Under the pieces are notes generated by a model. The model had not been told where the DNA came from, did no database searches, and saw only the letters and a program-made list of their open reading frames with translations. A program made the translations under genes and the position numbers. Below, one piece after another: positions 18,303-27,065 of a stretch of 64,000 nt of DNA. Position 1 is the first letter of the stretch. Every line of letters starts with the position of its first letter. Source of the DNA: Capilliphycus salinus (GTDB lineage: Bacteria > Cyanobacteriota > Cyanobacteriia > Cyanobacteriales > Microcoleaceae); the NCBI RefSeq assembly GCF_047276495.1, contig NZ_CP178543.1:4836001-4900000 (forward strand), in the 5' to 3' direction.

Positions 18303-18617
18303 ACCGTTATAACCCCTGTAGGGGCGGGTTCAGTCCAGATGCGTGTTTTCCCACTCTCAATTTATATAAACCCGCCCAACCCATGTAGGGGCGTCTGCGA
18401 ACAGAAGCGTGTTTTCCCACTCTCAACTGATATAAACCCCCCAACTCATCCCAGGTTTCCCTGTTAGCGTCTGGGGGCGGGTTTATTGAGATTATTGGTG
18501 AGAAACATATATTTTTGCCGAGGCGCGCCCCTACAAAGCAGTAACCTGTTTCCTACGATCGCAATGTCTGCAACAATAGATCGGGTAGAGGATGTAACAT
18601 TGATAAAAATTTGAGCT
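18303..18617. repeat. Repeat-rich spacer with TAGGGGCGGGTT palindromes
   Basis: Two tandem, diverged units each of TGTAGGGGCG...GTGTTTTCCCACTCTCAA and TATAAACC(C)GCC sequences (about 18315-18375 and 18382-18445), then GGGGGCGGGTTTATTGAG and CGCGCCCCTACAAAG closing an inverted pair (to about 18536). The last 70 bases hold the psbQ promoter region. No gene is seen. Confidence 0.75.
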
Positions 18618-19082
18618 ATGAAACGTTATCGTTCTATTTTGGCTTGCCTATTGGCGTTTGTCATGGCGTTTATGGTTGGTTGTGGTTCTCCACAAGTTAA
18701 AGAACCCCCAACTTACAGCGATGCTCAACTCCAACAAATTCAGAAGTATCAATCTGATATTTTAGGGTTGCGCGATCGCATGACCAGCGAATTACCCGCC
18801 TACATTAATACCAGCAAATGGGTTGAGGTGGATAATTTTGTTCACGGTCCGTTGGGAACTTTGCTTCAGGAGATGAATTATCTAACCAAAAATCTCCTTC
18901 CTAACGATCAACCTCCGGCGCGAAAATTATCCCGAGAAGTGTTTGAACATTTGCTTCAAGTCGGTGAAGCCGCAGAAAAAGCGGATCGATCTTTAGCCGC
19001 TTCTAGCTATCAGGCTGCATTAGAAGATCTGGATGCTTTCTTGAATTTAGTTCCTCAAGCTTCTCAAGCGCCTCAAGCGTAA
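18618..19082 (+). CDS. psbQ: Photosystem II lipoprotein PsbQ
   Basis: A 154-residue lipoprotein precursor. The signal peptide MKRYRSILACLLAFVMAFMV ends in a lipobox with Cys22 (MVGC-GSP). The mature part is a four-helix bundle: LQQIQKYQSDILGLRDRMTS, then LPAYINTSKWVEVDNFVHGP, then LGTLLQEMNYLTKNLLP, and SREVFEHLLQVGEAAEKADR. This is the cyanobacterial PsbQ (CyanoQ) pattern. CyanoQ attaches by its lipid to the lumenal face of PSII and stabilises the oxygen-evolving complex. The tail QASQAPQA is low complexity. It is monocistronic. Confidence 0.93.
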   Translation: MKRYRSILACLLAFVMAFMVGCGSPQVKEPPTYSDAQLQQIQKYQSDILGLRDRMTSELPAYINTSKWVEVDNFVHGPLGTLLQEMNYLTKNLLPNDQPPARKLSREVFEHLLQVGEAAEKADRSLAASSYQAALEDLDAFLNLVPQASQAPQA

Positions 19083-19227
19083 AATACAATCAAACCTTTG
19101 ACCGCAGATGAATATCGGTGAATACGAGTCATATTAATTTGCTGTATTGATCGATATAAATCTGCGGTTAATTGTTTATTTTTGGATAAAAAACTAGACA
19201 AAAAAAGACAGCAAACGTTTAAAGACT

Positions 19228-20352
19228 ATGACTCATGTTGTTGTCATTGGATGCGGAGTGGTTGGGGCGACCATTGCTTACGAACTCAGCCAAATCCCCC
19301 AATTAACCGTTACAGTTCTCGATCAAAATTCCCCCGCCCAAGCGTCTACGGGAGCGGCTTTGGGGGTATTAATGGGTGCCATTAGTCACAAAACCAAAGG
19401 GCGGGCGTGGCAAATGCGATCGTGCAGTTTACAGCGTTATGAAACGTTAATTCCCGAATTGGAAAACATTACAGGTCGTTCGATTTTGTTTAATCGCAAA
19501 GGCATTTTAATGTTATGTTTTGCGGGAGAAGATTTAAACAAATGGGAAGAATTAATTGCCACCCGTCAAAGTCAAGGTTGGCATTTACAACTCTTAGATC
19601 TCGATCAAATTCAATCAAACTATCCTCAAGTTAACTGTGAAAATGTCATCGGGGCGATTTATTCTCCTCAAGATCGACAAGTCGATCCGACTGCTTTAAC
19701 TTTAGCATTAGTTGAAGCCGCCCAACACAACGGCGTTAACTTTCAATTTGGGGTAAAAGTCGAGGCGTTTCAAACCGTTAATTCGAGCGAAACTCAACGC
19801 ATTTGTCCGCAAATTTTTACGACTGGGGGAGAATTAGATGTTGATGGGATTGTGATCGCCGCAGGACTGGGAACAACCCGCCTACTTCCCACAGAAACTC
19901 ATCAAAAATCGATTAAAATTCGTCCGGTTCTCGGACAAGCCGTACAGTTAAAATTGTCTCAACCTTTGGGAGAATTAGAACCCGTAATTAGTGGCGATGA
20001 TGTGCATATTGTTCCTCTGGGAAACGCTGAATATTGGGTCGGTGCAACGGTTGAATTTCCGAGTAATGATGATGATATTGTTATCGATCAAACTCAAATT
20101 AATCCGGTCATGGAAGGCGCTATTCGGCTTTGTCCGGCGTTATCGGAAGCGAAAATTATTCGCCAATGGTCGGGGTTGCGTCCCCGTCCCGATGGAAAAC
20201 CCGCACCCATTATTGAATATTTGTCAGGATTTGAAAATATTTTATTGGCAACCGGACATTATCGCAACGGCGTTTTATTAGCCCCCGCCACCGCTGAAAC
20301 CATTCGTAAAATGATTGTAAAAAAATTCGCGATCGCCAGTCAAGAGTCTTAA
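19228..20352 (+). CDS. FAD-dependent oxidoreductase (D-amino-acid-oxidase/glycine-oxidase type)
   Basis: A 374-residue flavoprotein. It begins with the dinucleotide fold VVVIGCGVVGATIAYEL (GxGxxG) and DQNSPAQASTGAALGVLMGA (ribose Asp/Glu and FAD loop). The middle has SPQDRQVDPTALTLALVEAA and GIVIAAGLGT, and the end has WSGLRPRPDGKPAP and LLATGHYRNGVLLAPATAE, the DAO C-terminal signature. Members oxidise glycine, D-amino acids or sarcosine; in cyanobacteria the related ThiO makes the thiazole precursor of thiamine. No thiamine gene is adjacent, so I leave the substrate open. Confidence 0.88.
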   Translation: MTHVVVIGCGVVGATIAYELSQIPQLTVTVLDQNSPAQASTGAALGVLMGAISHKTKGRAWQMRSCSLQRYETLIPELENITGRSILFNRKGILMLCFAGEDLNKWEELIATRQSQGWHLQLLDLDQIQSNYPQVNCENVIGAIYSPQDRQVDPTALTLALVEAAQHNGVNFQFGVKVEAFQTVNSSETQRICPQIFTTGGELDVDGIVIAAGLGTTRLLPTETHQKSIKIRPVLGQAVQLKLSQPLGELEPVISGDDVHIVPLGNAEYWVGATVEFPSNDDDIVIDQTQINPVMEGAIRLCPALSEAKIIRQWSGLRPRPDGKPAPIIEYLSGFENILLATGHYRNGVLLAPATAETIRKMIVKKFAIASQES

Positions 20353-20444
20353 GATATAACAGTGAGGAAACGTTAACGTCAACTAATTGTTGAAAATTGT
20401 TCGCTGTTAACAGCCACCTGAAGTCTTTATCGAAAGGAAATTCT

Positions 20445-21068
20445 ATGAATAATCGGGATTGGCTGGTGAGGGAAGATGGCAACTGTTTAGCCTGCAAGTC
20501 AGCCAGAGAATGGGATTTACTCAAAAGTGAGTATCGCTTACATCGGTTTCTCACCGAAATCGAAGATGTGATCAACCAAGCCTTTGAAAAGGGTTTAACC
20601 GAAGTTGATTTCTTAGCAGATTTGCGCCTGTTAGTCCGTCAATTAATCACCAATTCCTATTGGTTGAGAACCCAAGTTCCCGAACCCTGCACCAAAACCG
20701 GAACTTCGATCATTATGTTGTATGATGAGTTAGGATTTCCCCTCACAGTCCAGACAGAAACCGTCTTACCGGGTTGCGGTTCTCCCATTCACAATCATGG
20801 CACTTGGGGAATTGTGGCGGTGTTAAAAGGACAACAAAAAAATGTTTTTTGGAAGCGTGAACCTTCTCCCGATTTTCCCGACAATATTGAAAAAGTCGGC
20901 GAAAAAATTCTCACCGAAGGGGAAATTATTAGTTTTACATCCGATGCAATTCATCACATTGAAGCCGTTGGCGACGAACCCTCTTTAACCTTTAATTTGT
21001 ACGGCGAAACCAACGCTTCTAAGCGGTTTCAATTTGATGTTGAAAGCCATTTAGCCAAGCCTTTTTAA
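20445..21068 (+). CDS. Cupin-fold protein (cysteine-dioxygenase-like, COG5553 type)
   Basis: A 207-residue protein. ATG 20445 is chosen because GAAAGGAAATTCT precedes it; an upstream frame start at 20397 lacks such a site. The N-terminal half is helical (about 1-90). The C-terminal cupin has motif 1 GSPIHNHGTWGIVAVLKG (metal His pair plus later Glu/His) and motif 2 FTSDAIHHIEAVGD. This arrangement matches thiol dioxygenases and 'predicted metal-dependent double-stranded beta-helix' proteins. It probably binds Fe(II). The substrate is unknown. Confidence 0.85.
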   Translation: MNNRDWLVREDGNCLACKSAREWDLLKSEYRLHRFLTEIEDVINQAFEKGLTEVDFLADLRLLVRQLITNSYWLRTQVPEPCTKTGTSIIMLYDELGFPLTVQTETVLPGCGSPIHNHGTWGIVAVLKGQQKNVFWKREPSPDFPDNIEKVGEKILTEGEIISFTSDAIHHIEAVGDEPSLTFNLYGETNASKRFQFDVESHLAKPF

Positions 21069-21112
21069 GAGGGATTATCATTCTATTGCTTGTAGTTGGG
21101 CTTTAGCCCTTG

Positions 21113-21222
21113 ATCATATCATATCCGACTAATCAATAATTATTCTGTAGGGGCGGGTTACGCCTACGATTTTTACTACTACGGAGAGATTGAGATAAAC
21201 CCGCCCCACCCTCATAACACTG
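21113..21222. mobile_element. MITE-like palindromic element
   Basis: Outer left arm ATCATATCCGACTAATCAAT, inner arms TGTAGGGGCGGGTT and AAACCCGCCCCACC, and a variable centre with ACTACGGAGAGATT. The right outer arm is lost or diverged. It is flanked on both sides by GTAGTTGGGCTTTAGCCC hairpin repeats (21089-21108 and 21239-21288). Confidence 0.7.
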
Positions 21223-21293
21223 TGAAAATTCAAAAAAGCTTGTAGTTGGGCTTTAGCCCCTCTATAATGCGCTCTCCGCGCCACAACAAACGG

Positions 21294-22118
21294 TTAATTT
21301 AAGTTGATATCTAGACGCCTGCTAATTTCTCTAACTGCATTCGCCCAACCCTGACAACCCGATAAAATGGCAACTTCCCAACCCCGATTTTGTAAACCCG
21401 GATGGGGTCCTTGTTTACCGGGGATAATAATCGGAATTTCGACAACTTCTAACATCGGTAAATCGTTAGGGCTATTTCCCAAACCCACTGTAATGATTTT
21501 AGCATCCGGTTGATGATTTTGGTACTGTTCAATCAACCATTGCACCGCCTTTCCTTTTCCCGCTTTTTGACCAATTAAATGAGAAAAGCGATCGCCAACC
21601 ACCACCTGAAAACCCCACGGGTTTACCGCTTGTTCAATTTCAACACTGGTGAGATTTTTCGGAGTAACAAAAGGTTCGGTAAACTCCCGATTTTTCGCCC
21701 GTTTTACATCTTCTGGGTGCAAACCGGTTAACTGATGAATTTCGGCTTCACTCAAGTCTCCAAACCCTTTTAACGGTTGATTTAAAACCTCTGCGACTTT
21801 TTGGAGTCCCTGACGCGCTTCTGTATAGTTAAAACCAAACTGCATTAAATAATAATCACCCCAGTTTTCAGTTTGGGGAGAAGCTAAATTTTGTTCAGAA
21901 ATCGGGATAAACACTGCACTCCCATTTTCCACAATAAACGCATCCGTTAATCCAATTTGTTCGCGGAGAACTTCCACTTCAGAGCGGGTTTTACTGGTAA
22001 CAGGAATTACCGGAATTTTCAGTTCTTGCAGTTGTTTAAGGACGGGTAAAGCCGCATCATAACCGTAGTCATCGGAGTTGAGTAACGTTCCATCCAAATC
22101 GGTAAAAATCAGTAACAT
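21294..22118 (-). CDS. HAD-IIB phosphatase, mannosyl-3-phosphoglycerate-phosphatase-like
   Basis: A 274-residue HAD hydrolase. ATG 22118 is preferred to the in-frame TTG at 22193 because the catalytic motif then lies directly at the N-terminus: LLIFTDLDGTLLN (nucleophile Asp). Motif II is IPVTSKTRSEVEVL, and motif IV is IITVGLGNSPNDLPMLEVVE (GxGxxxND). The IIB cap lies between, including YLMQFGFNYTEARQG. The spacing is that of mannosyl-3-phosphoglycerate phosphatases, which make the compatible solute mannosylglycerate; a related sugar-phosphate substrate is equally possible. No synthase gene is adjacent. Confidence 0.85.
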   Translation of the reverse strand: MLLIFTDLDGTLLNSDDYGYDAALPVLKQLQELKIPVIPVTSKTRSEVEVLREQIGLTDAFIVENGSAVFIPISEQNLASPQTENWGDYYLMQFGFNYTEARQGLQKVAEVLNQPLKGFGDLSEAEIHQLTGLHPEDVKRAKNREFTEPFVTPKNLTSVEIEQAVNPWGFQVVVGDRFSHLIGQKAGKGKAVQWLIEQYQNHQPDAKIITVGLGNSPNDLPMLEVVEIPIIIPGKQGPHPGLQNRGWEVAILSGCQGWANAVREISRRLDINLN

Positions 22119-22384
22119 ATCCCCAAACCTAACATTAATATAACATTTCCCCAGAAACCCAGTTTCTTTGACAAGGTTGGTGGGTGACAGCAAAAAGTTG
22201 GTGATTTTAGCAGTTTAGTTATTTATTTTCACCCACCCTACTTTAGTTTACCTCAATTTGCATCTATAAATCTTTCGGGTCTAACTCCATCGCTGTTTTT
22301 TTGAGAATAACCGGATTTATTGCTAACTGAGGAGAAAAAAATCTCTATGAATGACGATTAACTTTTTGACTCTCTTAGTTAGGT

Positions 22385-23155
22385 ATGAACGCTCAGTTGT
22401 TTCGATTTCGACCTTTGAGAAATGTTTTATCTTTAGTGATTTTATCGCTCATCGTTTCGCCAGTCCAAGCCAGTGAAATTACTTCATCTATTACAACCAG
22501 GATTCCGTTTGTAGATGTCAATCAAGATCTTTATCAACAAGAAATTCACCAAGCAAGTGAAGCCGGACTGATGATCGGATTTCCTCAACAACAATTTCGC
22601 CCTCAACAGCCTTTAACCCGAGAACAATTGGTTTCCGTTGTGATAGAATTATTTTACAAAGTTCCCTTAGAAAATTCAAATATTCCGTTTCCTACAGGTC
22701 AGATAACCACTTTACCTAAACTTCCAACCACCGTCGAAAAAAATCCCTTTCCCGATGTTGATGCTAACCGATGGAGTGCGGCGAAAATTCAATTGGCGCG
22801 TGAAATTGGATTTATTCGAGGGTATAAAGATGGTCTTTTTCGTCCCGATCAAGCGGTGACTCGGGCTGAATTAATGGCGATGTTGTGGTCAGTTGATCGC
22901 TATATGAATGAACTCCGAAAATGGGATGGTCGAGAATTTTTTGATACCCCAGAACCGACAAACTTTTCTGATATTAACCAACATTGGGCGAAAGATACGA
23001 TTTTAAAAATGTCATCCAATTGTCAAGCTGCATCCCCTCTCAATGAAACCGGAAACGCTTTCGCTCCCGACCAACCCGCCAAGCGAAATTATGTGGCTGC
23101 GGCGACGGTAAGAACGTTAACCTGTTTAAGTATTTTCCCCCCTCCTCCGTCTTAA
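22385..23155 (+). CDS. Exported S-layer-homology (SLH) domain protein
   Basis: A 256-residue protein with a signal peptide (NVLSLVILSLIVSPVQASE, cleavage after QAS). Three SLH units follow: FVDVNQDLYQQEIHQASEAG with FRPQQPLTREQ; FPDVDANRWSAAKIQLAREI with YKDGLFRPDQAVTRAE; and FSDINQHWAKDTILKMSSNC with FAPDQPAKR. SLH units bind cell-wall-linked polysaccharide. Unlike cyanobacterial SLH porins there is no beta-barrel after them, so this is a short wall-associated protein of unknown role. Confidence 0.9.
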   Translation: MNAQLFRFRPLRNVLSLVILSLIVSPVQASEITSSITTRIPFVDVNQDLYQQEIHQASEAGLMIGFPQQQFRPQQPLTREQLVSVVIELFYKVPLENSNIPFPTGQITTLPKLPTTVEKNPFPDVDANRWSAAKIQLAREIGFIRGYKDGLFRPDQAVTRAELMAMLWSVDRYMNELRKWDGREFFDTPEPTNFSDINQHWAKDTILKMSSNCQAASPLNETGNAFAPDQPAKRNYVAAATVRTLTCLSIFPPPPS

Positions 23156-23177
23156 TTTGTTGGAGATTTACTGAGAA

Positions 23178-23951
23178 TTATCGAAGTTGGCGATCGCGAA
23201 GTTGACTATCAAGCCAAACTGCATTTTCTTCTGTTAAGGGGGGTACGGGTTCGCGAGAATAATCAATTCTCAAATCAAAACCCCCTTGTGTATAAATTTC
23301 CTGTAAAATTTCTCCTAAATTAATCATCGGTTCGGAATCTTCTAACTGTAAGGGGAGGGGAATTTTGGGAAGTTCATCTCGGAGATTGAACGCATATAAA
23401 TCGGCTTGGGGACGGGAATTGCTGCGACTGATTAAAATCCGATAATCACTTTTAATTTCCTCTCCATAAACTAACATCGGCTGTCCCTGTCGTAACAAAT
23501 CGATTTCAACAAAATGGGTTAAACTATCTAAAATTTTCTGACGTTTTGCTTCGTATTGTTGACGACTTTTTCCGGGTTGTTTGTTGATGGGGGATAAAAT
23601 TTCAATCGCTGTGATGACTTCCTCGGTTCCAACTCGACGAATTTCTAAATAGCTTTCGGTTAATCTTTCGGTCTGGGGAACTAAGACGGTTATCGGTTGT
23701 TTTGAGGAGGAAACTGAAGTTAAATCAATGGGAGTTTTAACACCGTTTAAATGGGCGACAGAAACATCAGGAATTCCAACTAACACCGAACTTTCCCCAA
23801 CCGTTTGATAGACCCGTTCTTCTACGGCGACAATATATTTTGGTCGAATTTGAGGCGCTACAAAATTGGCGATCGCAGTAATCAGTCGATGATGAACACC
23901 GGACCAAAATTGCTCCAAGTAGGGATTGATTCCCGGAAAAGGAGAAAGCAT
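23178..23951 (-). CDS. DUF4058 family protein
   Basis: A 257-residue protein with the family's N-terminal signature SPFPGINPYLEQFWSGVHHR and LITAIANFVAPQIRPKYIVA, then VGIPDVSV, YLEIRRVGTEEVITAIEILS, KQPGKSRQQYEAKRQKILDS, and a C-terminal FDLRIDYSREPVPPL. The 'YLEIR....vvt.IEiLSP.nK..G.GR..Y..Kr' core is reminiscent of restriction-endonuclease-like folds (Asp, Glu, Lys placement), but activity is unproven. Such genes are abundant in multicellular cyanobacteria, often near mobile DNA. Convergent with the SLH gene. Confidence 0.88.
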   Translation of the reverse strand: MLSPFPGINPYLEQFWSGVHHRLITAIANFVAPQIRPKYIVAVEERVYQTVGESSVLVGIPDVSVAHLNGVKTPIDLTSVSSSKQPITVLVPQTERLTESYLEIRRVGTEEVITAIEILSPINKQPGKSRQQYEAKRQKILDSLTHFVEIDLLRQGQPMLVYGEEIKSDYRILISRSNSRPQADLYAFNLRDELPKIPLPLQLEDSEPMINLGEILQEIYTQGGFDLRIDYSREPVPPLTEENAVWLDSQLRDRQLR

Positions 23952-23999
23952 CGCTCAAATTCCTACAACTCAGCTTACAAAGATTATACCATTTTCTAG

Positions 24000-25664
24000 C
24001 TACAAATCAACGGAATTCTGACGAGATTGAGCAATTTTCCAACTCATAAAAAGAACCGGAATCATTCCGACAGCAACCAAGGCTAAAGCTGGACCTGCGG
24101 CTTCGGCTAACCGTTCATCTGCGGCTAAATTATAAACTCGCACGGCTAGGGTATCAAAATTAAACGGTCTAACCACTAAAGTTGCGGGTAATTCTTTCAT
24201 TACATCGACAAAAGTTAGCATTCCTGCGGTTAATAAACCGCCCCACATAATGGGTGCGTGAACCTTAACTAAAGTGCTGCTTGGGTTGTGACCTAAACTC
24301 CGTGCTGCATCATCTAAACTGGGTTTAATTTTACTCAAACTGGAGTTCACCGCCCCAAAAGAAACCGCCAAAAATCGCACCAAATAGGCAAAGATTAAAG
24401 CCGTAATGGTGCCGCTGAATAACAACCCGGTAGAAATGCCAAAAGTTGCCCGCATAAAGCTATCAATGGCGTTATCAAACCGACCCAAAGGAATTAAAAT
24501 TCCCACTGCAATAACCGAACCGGGGATAGCATAACCCATCGCCGCAATTTGTACGGAAAAGCGCATTTCTAGACTCGGTTGCAGTCGCACCCCATAAGCC
24601 ATAATTAAAGCAATCACTATCGCTAAAACTCCGGTTATTGTGGCAACGAGCAAGCTATTTCCGGCAAACTCAAAAAAGCGTCGGTCAAAAACCGTTCCTA
24701 GATTTTCTAGGGTCATTTCAAACAATAAAATCCCCGGCAGCAACAACCCCAAAAACACCGGGATAAAACAAGCGACAAACGCCAAACCCGCTCGAATTCC
24801 TTTGAGTTGAAACGGGTTTAACTGTTTAAATCGACTGTTGGCTTGATAATATTTGGCTTGACGGCGCGACCAAATTTCGAGTAAAATTAAAGCCAAGATA
24901 AATAACATTAAAACTGCCGCCAGTTGAGCCGCAGCCACCCGTTCTCCCATCCCGAACCAAGTTCGATAAATTCCGGTTGTAAACGTATCGACCCCGAAAT
25001 ATTGAACGGTACCAAAATCATTTAACGTTTCCATTAAAGCCAACGCCAAACCCGCCATAATTGCAGGTCTGGCTAAAGGTAAAGCAACAGTTAGAAAACT
25101 ACGCCAGGGGTTACAACCGAGAGAGCGACTCGCCTCTAACATACAGGTTGCTTGTTCTAAAAAAGACACCCGAACTAATAGATAAACGTAGGGATAAAGC
25201 GTTAAAATTAGAAGCAGAATTGCGCCGACCATTGAACGAATACTCGGAAACCAATAATCTCCCACCGCAGTCCAACCGAAAATTGCTCTTAAACTGCTTT
25301 GAACCGGGCCGTAAAATTCTAACCATTCGGTATAAACATAGGCTAAAATATACGCGGGTGCTGCCAGAGGAAGTAACAATAAAAATTCAAACCAACCACT
25401 TCCCGGAAAGCGACACATTGTTACTAGCCAAGCCGTTCCCACACCCACGATAAAAACACCCAAACCCACACCCAACATGAGAATCAATGAGTTTTTGAGA
25501 TAACCCGGTAAAACGGTGGCAGCCAAATGACCCCAAACTTCGCTAGAATTGGTAAAAATACTGCTGAGAACAAATAAAACCGGACTGGCGATCAGCAAAG
25601 CGACAACCATCACAAAAACCGTCCAAGCGTTAAAGCGAAAAACCCGAAACATTCTTTTCCTCAA
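24000..25664 (-). CDS. futB: Ferric iron ABC transporter permease (FutB/FbpB type)
   Basis: A 554-residue membrane protein made of two fused binding-protein-dependent permease modules (about 12 segments), the layout of FbpB/SfuB/FutB ferric-iron permeases. Each half has the cytoplasmic EAA loop: LEASRSLGCNPWRSFLTVAL in the first and LDDAARSLGHNPSSTLVKVH in the second, contacting the ATPase. The divergently transcribed ATPase gene at 25822 is the expected partner. No periplasmic iron-binding protein is in the window, so it must be encoded elsewhere. The ATG follows GAGGAAAAG. Thiamine permeases share this fold, so iron is the likely but not certain substrate. Confidence 0.82.
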   Translation of the reverse strand: MRKRMFRVFRFNAWTVFVMVVALLIASPVLFVLSSIFTNSSEVWGHLAATVLPGYLKNSLILMLGVGLGVFIVGVGTAWLVTMCRFPGSGWFEFLLLLPLAAPAYILAYVYTEWLEFYGPVQSSLRAIFGWTAVGDYWFPSIRSMVGAILLLILTLYPYVYLLVRVSFLEQATCMLEASRSLGCNPWRSFLTVALPLARPAIMAGLALALMETLNDFGTVQYFGVDTFTTGIYRTWFGMGERVAAAQLAAVLMLFILALILLEIWSRRQAKYYQANSRFKQLNPFQLKGIRAGLAFVACFIPVFLGLLLPGILLFEMTLENLGTVFDRRFFEFAGNSLLVATITGVLAIVIALIMAYGVRLQPSLEMRFSVQIAAMGYAIPGSVIAVGILIPLGRFDNAIDSFMRATFGISTGLLFSGTITALIFAYLVRFLAVSFGAVNSSLSKIKPSLDDAARSLGHNPSSTLVKVHAPIMWGGLLTAGMLTFVDVMKELPATLVVRPFNFDTLAVRVYNLAADERLAEAAGPALALVAVGMIPVLFMSWKIAQSRQNSVDL

Positions 25665-25821
25665 TTTGGTTAACGATGACCCGTTGTAACACAGTCTACA
25701 AAATTTAACACAATATTAATGAGAAGATATCCTAAAAACAGAGTAGTATTATTCGGTGCTTTTTGATTTAAAATTGCAATAAGCTACTCTAAGGGTAGGA
25801 GTTGGGTTAGTCAAGTTAAAC
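25665..25821. promoter_or_regulatory. Divergent promoter region of the iron transporter genes
   Basis: 157 AT-rich bases separate the two divergent transporter genes and must hold both promoters. AATATTAATGAGAAGATATC (near 25711-25730) loosely recalls a Fur operator but matches the 19-bp consensus poorly. I list the region, not a proven site. Confidence 0.35.
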
Positions 25822-26952
25822 ATGGGCCAGTCTGTTATTTTACATCTCGATCAAGTCAGCAAACAATTCGCACGCCAAGATGTTCTTGCGGTTCAAAACG
25901 TCACGCTGACCTTATCTCAAGGCGACATCTTGGGTTTGTTGGGGCCGTCGGGCTGTGGGAAAACCACATTGTTGAGAATGATTGCTGGATTTGAGCAACC
26001 CCAATCGGGTATAATTAAAATCGCCGAACAAGTCGTTGCCAGTCCCGACCGTTGGCTCCCTCCCGAACAGCGAGATGTGGGGATGGTGTTTCAGGACTAC
26101 GCTCTATTTCCCCATTTGACCGTTGAGAAAAATGTCGCTTTTGGCTTACAACGTCTCAAGAAAAAGTCAAAGGAACAGGTGAAACAGCGAGTCGGTGAAG
26201 CGCTAGAATTGGTGGGGTTGAGCGGGTTGGGAAGCCGTTATCCTCACGAACTCTCTGGCGGTCAACAGCAACGGGTGGCTTTGGCTAGAGCGTTGGCGCC
26301 GCGTCCGGCTTTGGTGCTTCTCGATGAACCCTTGAGTAATTTGGATGTGCAGGTGCGTCATCGACTCCGCCAAGAGTTGCGAGAAATTCTCAAAGCTGCG
26401 GGAACTTCTGGAATATTTGTCACTCACGACCAAGAAGAAGCGCTTTCGATATCCGACTGGGTGGCCGTGATGCGTTCTGGATGTTTAGAACAGTGTGGCA
26501 CCCCCGAAGAAATTTATCAACATCCGGCGTCTCGGTTTGTCGCGGAGTTTGTGACTCAGGCTAATTTTATTCCCGCTCAACGTCGGGGCGATGTGTGGGA
26601 AACTGAACTGGGAAGTTTTGTCATTGATAGTAATAGAATTGAACAGACATTTAATGGCAATAGCAACAATTTAGAGCAGGTTGAATTAATGGTGCGTCAG
26701 GAAGATTTTATTCTTCAACCCGATGAAGATGCACCTGTGATTATCCGCGATCGCCAATTTTTGGGCCGAGAACTTCATTATAGTTTACAAGTTCCCTCTG
26801 GGCGAGAATGGGTGGCTCGCACCCGAGCGGGAGAGGCTTTATCAATAGGAATGCGAGTTCACGTGTCCGTCGCCAACAACGCTGTACAAGTGTTTCCCGC
26901 CAACTCAAAGCAGACTCCATCGAATTGGAAGCCTTTTATTCGCGCTAAGTGA
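25822..26952 (+). CDS. futC: Ferric iron ABC transporter ATP-binding protein (FutC/FbpC type)
   Basis: A 376-residue ABC ATPase of the CUT/Fbp group. Walker A is GPSGCGKTT, the Q-loop lies in VGMVFQDYALFPHLTVEKNV, the signature is LSGGQQQRVALARAL, and Walker B with the next Glu is LVLLDEPLSNLD, then IFVTHDQEEALSISDWVAVM. The C-terminal part (about 245-376) is a TOBE-type regulatory domain with RQEDFILQPDE and LGRELHYSLQVPSG. It powers uptake through the divergently encoded fused permease. Substrate assignment follows the pairing. Confidence 0.85.
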   Translation: MGQSVILHLDQVSKQFARQDVLAVQNVTLTLSQGDILGLLGPSGCGKTTLLRMIAGFEQPQSGIIKIAEQVVASPDRWLPPEQRDVGMVFQDYALFPHLTVEKNVAFGLQRLKKKSKEQVKQRVGEALELVGLSGLGSRYPHELSGGQQQRVALARALAPRPALVLLDEPLSNLDVQVRHRLRQELREILKAAGTSGIFVTHDQEEALSISDWVAVMRSGCLEQCGTPEEIYQHPASRFVAEFVTQANFIPAQRRGDVWETELGSFVIDSNRIEQTFNGNSNNLEQVELMVRQEDFILQPDEDAPVIIRDRQFLGRELHYSLQVPSGREWVARTRAGEALSIGMRVHVSVANNAVQVFPANSKQTPSNWKPFIRAK

Positions 26953-27065
26953 GTATAGCATCAATTTGGACTGACGCAAATGTTACAAATCTTAGAAATC
27001 TTTGATCCCAATCGGCATCTATACTTTTAATACAGTATTAAAGTTAAAATGCTGAGGATAAGGCA

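Noticed and set aside
25711..25730. Possible Fur operator before the iron transporter genes
   Set aside because: The match to the consensus is poor by eye; a matrix score would be needed.
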